A stretch of 8,495 nt of DNA. Origin: an uncultured Clostridia bacterium. Its GTDB lineage: Bacteria > Bacillota > Clostridia > Christensenellales > UBA1242. The DNA is taken from assembly GCA_944363385.1 (NCBI GenBank), contig CALVUB010000031.1, forward strand, positions 1 to 8,495. The letters are read 5' to 3'. Below, piece by piece: positions 5,520-8,495 of the stretch. The position numbers were made by a program, and so were the translations under genes. Each line of letters opens with the position of its first letter. The stretch's first letter is position 1. Below the pieces are notes generated by a model. The model had not been told where the DNA came from, made no database searches, and worked only from the letters and a program-made list of their open reading frames with translations.

Positions 5520-6655
5520 ACAGACAGAAGATAGACGGCTCGCTTCTTGCTCTTGCAAGGGCGCTTGGCTGGCAAAGAAAAGTCGATTGCATAGTCAAAG
5601 CTTATGATTATCAAAGGCTAAAAAAAATTTTGTTACATAAAAATATTGAAATAAAAAAATGCTATCCTTTTATCAACTGCTATGCGCTCTCTTTGAGCGG
5701 AGCAGAAATTTCATGGCTAAGTAATTTGTCGCAAGTTAACAAAATTTTTTCGGTTTGCACAGCGTCAGCCATGATGAATGTTGCAAAAAAAATTTTAAAT
5801 GTTGAAAACAGTTCGCTTTCAGGCAAGGACGTCAATGTTGCATTTATTGACACAGGACTTGCAAGCCATGTTGATTTTTGCCTTGGCGAGCAAAGAATAA
5901 AGATTTTTAAAGATTTTGTTCACGGCAAAGAAAAGTGCTATGATGACAACGGACATGGCACTTTTGTGACAGGAGTTTGCGCGGGTAGTGGCGTATGCTC
6001 TGGCGGGAAATATGCTGGAGTTGCACCAAAAGCTGGCATAATTTCTCTTAAAGCACTTTCGGCAAAAGGCGAAGCGGGAGCTGATAAAATTTTGGAGGCA
6101 ATGCAGTGGGTATATGACAATCATGAAAAAGAAAAGATAAAAGTTGTCTGCATGAGTTTTGGCTCTGAGCCTCTTGGCTATAACGACCCAATCATGAGCG
6201 GAGCTGATGCGCTTTGGCAAAAAGGCGTTGTTGTGGTAGCGGCAGCGGGCAACAGTGGGCCAGAATATCAAACAATAAAAAGCCCAGGCGTTTCAAACAG
6301 AATTATCACGGTGGGAGGCTTTGACGATAATAGACTCGACTCCAACAACTTTGATGAAAAGTTTTTTGAGGTGGCTTCATTTTCTTCAAGAGGGCCTTCT
6401 TTTAACCGCTTCAAACCCGACCTTGTGGCGCCAAGCGTGGACATAACCTCTTGCGGAACAAACAACGACTATGTCAAGCTTAGCGGAACCTCAGTTGCAA
6501 CGCCAATGGTTGCAGGACTTTGCGCTTTGATATTGGAAGAAAACCCAAATTTATCGCCAAATGAAGTTAAAAGAAAAATATTAAATGCCTGTCATCCAAT
6601 TTGTTTTAATCGCAATTTAGAGGGCTATGGCTATCCAAAATTAAAACAAAATTAA
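5516..6655 (+). CDS. AprX-like S8 family (subtilisin) serine protease, no signal peptide
   Basis: This encodes a 379-residue subtilase with a complete catalytic set: Asp112 in FIDTG, His147 in DDNGHGTF, the oxyanion Asn246 in AAAGNSGP, and Ser326 in SGTSVATPMVAG. SSRGP (290-294) and KPDLVAPS (300-307) are further S8 signatures. Residues about 26-85 resemble an inhibitor-I9-type pro-domain that would cap the active site until cleaved. The N-terminus is hydrophilic and lacks a signal peptide, so the enzyme probably acts in the cytoplasm, as AprX-type subtilases are thought to. It has 13 cysteines, many for a subtilase, which fits a reducing compartment. The ATG overlaps the stop of the 83-residue gene, with only a weak AGG (5508-5510) nearby, so translation is probably coupled. 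A long hairpin terminator follows. The family is secure; the substrate is unknown. Confidence 0.95.
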   Translation: MNRQKIDGSLLALARALGWQRKVDCIVKAYDYQRLKKILLHKNIEIKKCYPFINCYALSLSGAEISWLSNLSQVNKIFSVCTASAMMNVAKKILNVENSSLSGKDVNVAFIDTGLASHVDFCLGEQRIKIFKDFVHGKEKCYDDNGHGTFVTGVCAGSGVCSGGKYAGVAPKAGIISLKALSAKGEAGADKILEAMQWVYDNHEKEKIKVVCMSFGSEPLGYNDPIMSGADALWQKGVVVVAAAGNSGPEYQTIKSPGVSNRIITVGGFDDNRLDSNNFDEKFFEVASFSSRGPSFNRFKPDLVAPSVDITSCGTNNDYVKLSGTSVATPMVAGLCALILEENPNLSPNEVKRKILNACHPICFNRNLEGYGYPKLKQN

Positions 6656-6690
6656 AAGAAATCGACAGAAAAATTGTGAAAAAATGAATA

Positions 6691-6735
6691 AAAAGCGTTA
6701 AAAATTGCAAAAAGTTTGCATTTTAGCGTTTTTTT
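6691..6735 (+). terminator. Intrinsic terminator after the protease gene
   Basis: CGTTAAAA (6696-6703) pairs with TTTTAGCG (6721-6728), and TGCAAA (6706-6711) with TTTGCA (6715-6720), giving a 14-pair stem with a 2-base bulge and a 3-base loop. A T-run covers 6729-6735 and an A-run precedes the stem. It lies about 35 bases after the protease stop. Confidence 0.8.
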
Positions 6736-6781
6736 ATTAGAAATTTAAAGAAAAATAAATTAAATAAAAAAATTGCAAAAT

Positions 6782-6822
6782 TTGTCAAAATATTTGGAAA
6801 AAATGCTATAATTGGTTATAAT
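6782..6822 (+). promoter_or_regulatory. Promoter (possibly two overlapping) of the surface protein gene
   Basis: TTGGAA (6794-6799) and TATAAT (6817-6822) are 17 bases apart, a near-consensus vegetative promoter. A second TATAAT (6807-6812) carries an extended -10 TG one base upstream and has TTGTCA (6782-6787) 19 bases before it. Both would give a short leader before the GTG at 6848. The rest of the 192-base gap between protease and surface gene holds only the terminator and AT-rich sequence. Confidence 0.75.
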
Positions 6823-6836
6823 ATCTATTAGAAAAC

Positions 6837-6843
6837 GGAGGGG
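6837..6843 (+). promoter_or_regulatory. Ribosome binding site that fixes the GTG start
   Basis: GGAGGGG sits 4 bases before GTG at 6848. No in-frame ATG lies near it, and a signal peptide begins directly at this GTG, so the non-ATG start is well supported. Confidence 0.8.
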
Positions 6844-6847
6844 ATAA

Positions 6848-8495
6848 GTGACAACAAAAAAGAATTTCGCTTTGATTTTGGTTTCTATCATTGCCTTATT
6901 ACTTACAGCTTTAGGCATAACTTTTATTCCTTTTGAAAAAGATGCAGAAGCAGCTATTGATTGGACCGGTCATTCTTACACAAAATTCACTCCTTATTCA
7001 AACGGTTCAGAAGGGGGAGAAGTCTACTCGCCGATAAACCATTATGTTTTCTTGTGTTATAGATACTTGTGGACCGATGCTTCAATTATTGGCTCAACCA
7101 ATTATAATGGTGGAGACGATGATGAAGAATATATTTATACACCTTCTGGCTCAGTTTGTTTACCAGATGGTATAACTCATGAAGGCTCTGAGCATCAAGG
7201 CACAAACACTGGCTATGATACACGATATAGGATAGAAATTTTTACTAATCCAAATGTTTATGTAAGGCAAGGCAGAATTGCTCCAAAAAATTCTTCTGGT
7301 TTTTATGTGGTAGATTCTTATGATTACGGAATAAACAGCACCATCACAAGTTTTAAATTTGGGAAAGTGATTGGTTCAAGTGAACGTGATTCGTATTTTG
7401 GAACAGTCGGTGGCAGTGGCGCTTATGACATCAACATGCTGTATGACATTGTGCTGGTGTATGAATATTTTATCAACGGAAACTCAGTTCGTGTTTCTGC
7501 TGGAAGCGTAGCAGATGAGCTTGCTGGCGGGCTAACGGCAGAGACCACTGTCAATCCTGCAGATTATGAGCGTGATGGCTATGCTTTGGAAGGTTTTTGG
7601 ACAGGCGAAAACAAAACCGGAACCCAAGTTCTTGATGAAAAGGGTTATTTTGTCAACGACTACGCCTTCACCCCAGGCGCCACCCTCTATCCAGGGTATA
7701 CGCAAGCATTTTACTTTGATATAAACAACACGTTGGACGGAAAAGATAATGAAGCAAGTCAGTATTTCACCTTTTCATTAGATGTAGATGGTGAAACTGT
7801 CGCCCAAAATGTTAATGATTTTTATCAACCAATAGGAGTTGGTCACTCTATTGAAGTTTATGATATAAAGTGTGTTGATGGTTATTCATTTGCAGGATAC
7901 AATGCCAGCAATTCATCGGCAGTAAATTCTTCCAGCACAAGTTCTCACGTATATGTCACAATGCCTGAAGAAGAAATGGTTATAACATTAAATTTTATGT
8001 CTGGCGCTTTTTGGACAGATGAGTATGTTCAAACCAAGTTAGGCGTTGATTTTGATAATTACAGTTTAACTCAAGACACTTCAGCCAGCACCACTACATA
8101 TCTTATCCAGTCAGAAAAAGATCTAGCATTTCTTTCATGGACAATATATAACGATAAGGTTTTTGGTGGCTCTTCAAATAAGGTGACAATTTCGTCCTAC
8201 AACTATAGTTTATTTTACTTAGGCATAACCTTCAAACAAACAAAAGACTTGGATTTATCAGACTTCTACTGGCAACCGATTGGGATAGGTCTCACTCGAG
8301 ATGGGACATCTGTAAGAAGGTATTTTTCAGGCAATTATGATGGAGTGGGTCACACAGTTTCGGGTGTCTTCACGCCAGCAGGCTCAAGTGATGCTTATTC
8401 TTATCAAGGTTTATTTGGTCGTGTCAGAGGCAGAAGCTCAACACAGCAGGCGACTATTACCAATGTTGGAGTGATTGACTCTTTTGTGCAGGGTT
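6848..8495 (+). CDS. Large secreted surface protein with Flg_new/InlB-like and GLUG-type modules, 5' part
   Basis: This runs 549 residues from GTG and is still open at the right edge, so the C-terminus and any anchor are unseen. Residues 1-36 form a signal peptide: Lys4-Lys5, hydrophobic 7-28, and a likely cleavage near AEA-A (33-36). Residues 37-235 are Tyr/Gly/Asn/Ser-rich and unrecognised. Residues about 239-287 (RDGYALEGFW... ATLYPGYTQ) resemble a Flg_new (Listeria-Bacteroides) repeat. Residues about 330-383, with GYSFAGY and MPEEEMVITLNF, resemble a divergent InlB B-repeat. From about 420 the sequence has the entry and first turns of a GLUG-type beta-helix: SEKDLAFLS, TKDLDLSDFYWQPIG (465-479), FSGNYDGVGHTVSG (493-506), GLFG (521-524) and ATITNVGVIDSFVQG (535-549). 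Such proteins are usually cell-surface adhesins or carbohydrate-interacting proteins. It has its own promoter and terminator-isolated context. The exact role and the type of surface attachment are unknown. Confidence 0.88.
   Translation, partial: MTTKKNFALILVSIIALLLTALGITFIPFEKDAEAAIDWTGHSYTKFTPYSNGSEGGEVYSPINHYVFLCYRYLWTDASIIGSTNYNGGDDDEEYIYTPSGSVCLPDGITHEGSEHQGTNTGYDTRYRIEIFTNPNVYVRQGRIAPKNSSGFYVVDSYDYGINSTITSFKFGKVIGSSERDSYFGTVGGSGAYDINMLYDIVLVYEYFINGNSVRVSAGSVADELAGGLTAETTVNPADYERDGYALEGFWTGENKTGTQVLDEKGYFVNDYAFTPGATLYPGYTQAFYFDINNTLDGKDNEASQYFTFSLDVDGETVAQNVNDFYQPIGVGHSIEVYDIKCVDGYSFAGYNASNSSAVNSSSTSSHVYVTMPEEEMVITLNFMSGAFWTDEYVQTKLGVDFDNYSLTQDTSASTTTYLIQSEKDLAFLSWTIYNDKVFGGSSNKVTISSYNYSLFYLGITFKQTKDLDLSDFYWQPIGIGLTRDGTSVRRYFSGNYDGVGHTVSGVFTPAGSSDAYSYQGLFGRVRGRSSTQQATITNVGVIDSFVQG

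Noticed and set aside
5819..6271. 150-codon minus-strand open frame over the protease gene
   Set aside because: It is antisense to well-conserved catalytic-domain coding sequence and has no recognisable motif.

Overview
The window is AT-rich chromosomal DNA of a Gram-positive-type bacterium, most likely a Clostridia-related Firmicute, possibly an uncultured gut lineage. The evidence is the conserved ffh-rpsP-khpA-rimM-trmD-rbgA-yraN gene order, strong purine-rich ribosome binding sites, intrinsic terminators with T-tracts, a lipoprotein signal, and a secreted protein with Flg_new/InlB-type and GLUG-type modules. TGA is used as a normal stop codon, so this is not a mollicute with a reassigned code. 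The exact order or family cannot be fixed from the sequence alone.

Region 1 (1-3515) is a tightly packed plus-strand operon for protein targeting, translation and ribosome maturation. It holds the 3' part of ffh (SRP54), rpsP (ribosomal protein S16), khpA (KH-domain RNA binder), rimM (30S maturation), trmD (tRNA m1G37 methyltransferase), rbgA (50S-assembly GTPase) and yraN (UPF0102 nuclease-fold protein). Stops and starts abut or overlap by 1-4 bases at rimM, trmD and yraN, and a hairpin terminator follows yraN. The rplS and rnhB genes that often sit after trmD and rbgA in related operons are absent here.

Region 2 (3516-4869) holds two single genes on the plus strand. One encodes a small predicted lipoprotein of unknown function. 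The other encodes a lone ABC-type ATPase that keeps its Walker A lysine but has lost the usual Q-loop, signature, catalytic glutamate and H-loop residues. Each is followed by a convincing terminator. The ATPase gene's terminator, with a UUCG tetraloop, lies inside the 3' end of the convergent next gene.

Region 3 (4829-6735) is a small divergent locus. A minus-strand gene encodes a 120-residue Asn/Gln/Gly-rich low-complexity protein with GQN repeats. A plus-strand pair encodes an 83-residue protein of unknown function and, by ATGA overlap, an AprX-like subtilisin-family protease without a signal peptide. The 76 bp between the divergent starts contains a short dyad and possible promoters for both sides. 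This is the part of the window most likely to be an undescribed functional unit, although no function is demonstrated.

Region 4 (6736-8495) begins with a strong promoter cluster and ribosome binding site. A GTG-started secreted protein follows and is still open at the right edge (549 residues visible). It has a signal peptide, Flg_new/InlB-like modules and the start of a GLUG-type beta-helix region, and is probably a large cell-surface protein.

I saw no rRNA, tRNA, CRISPR array, insertion sequence or replication origin.
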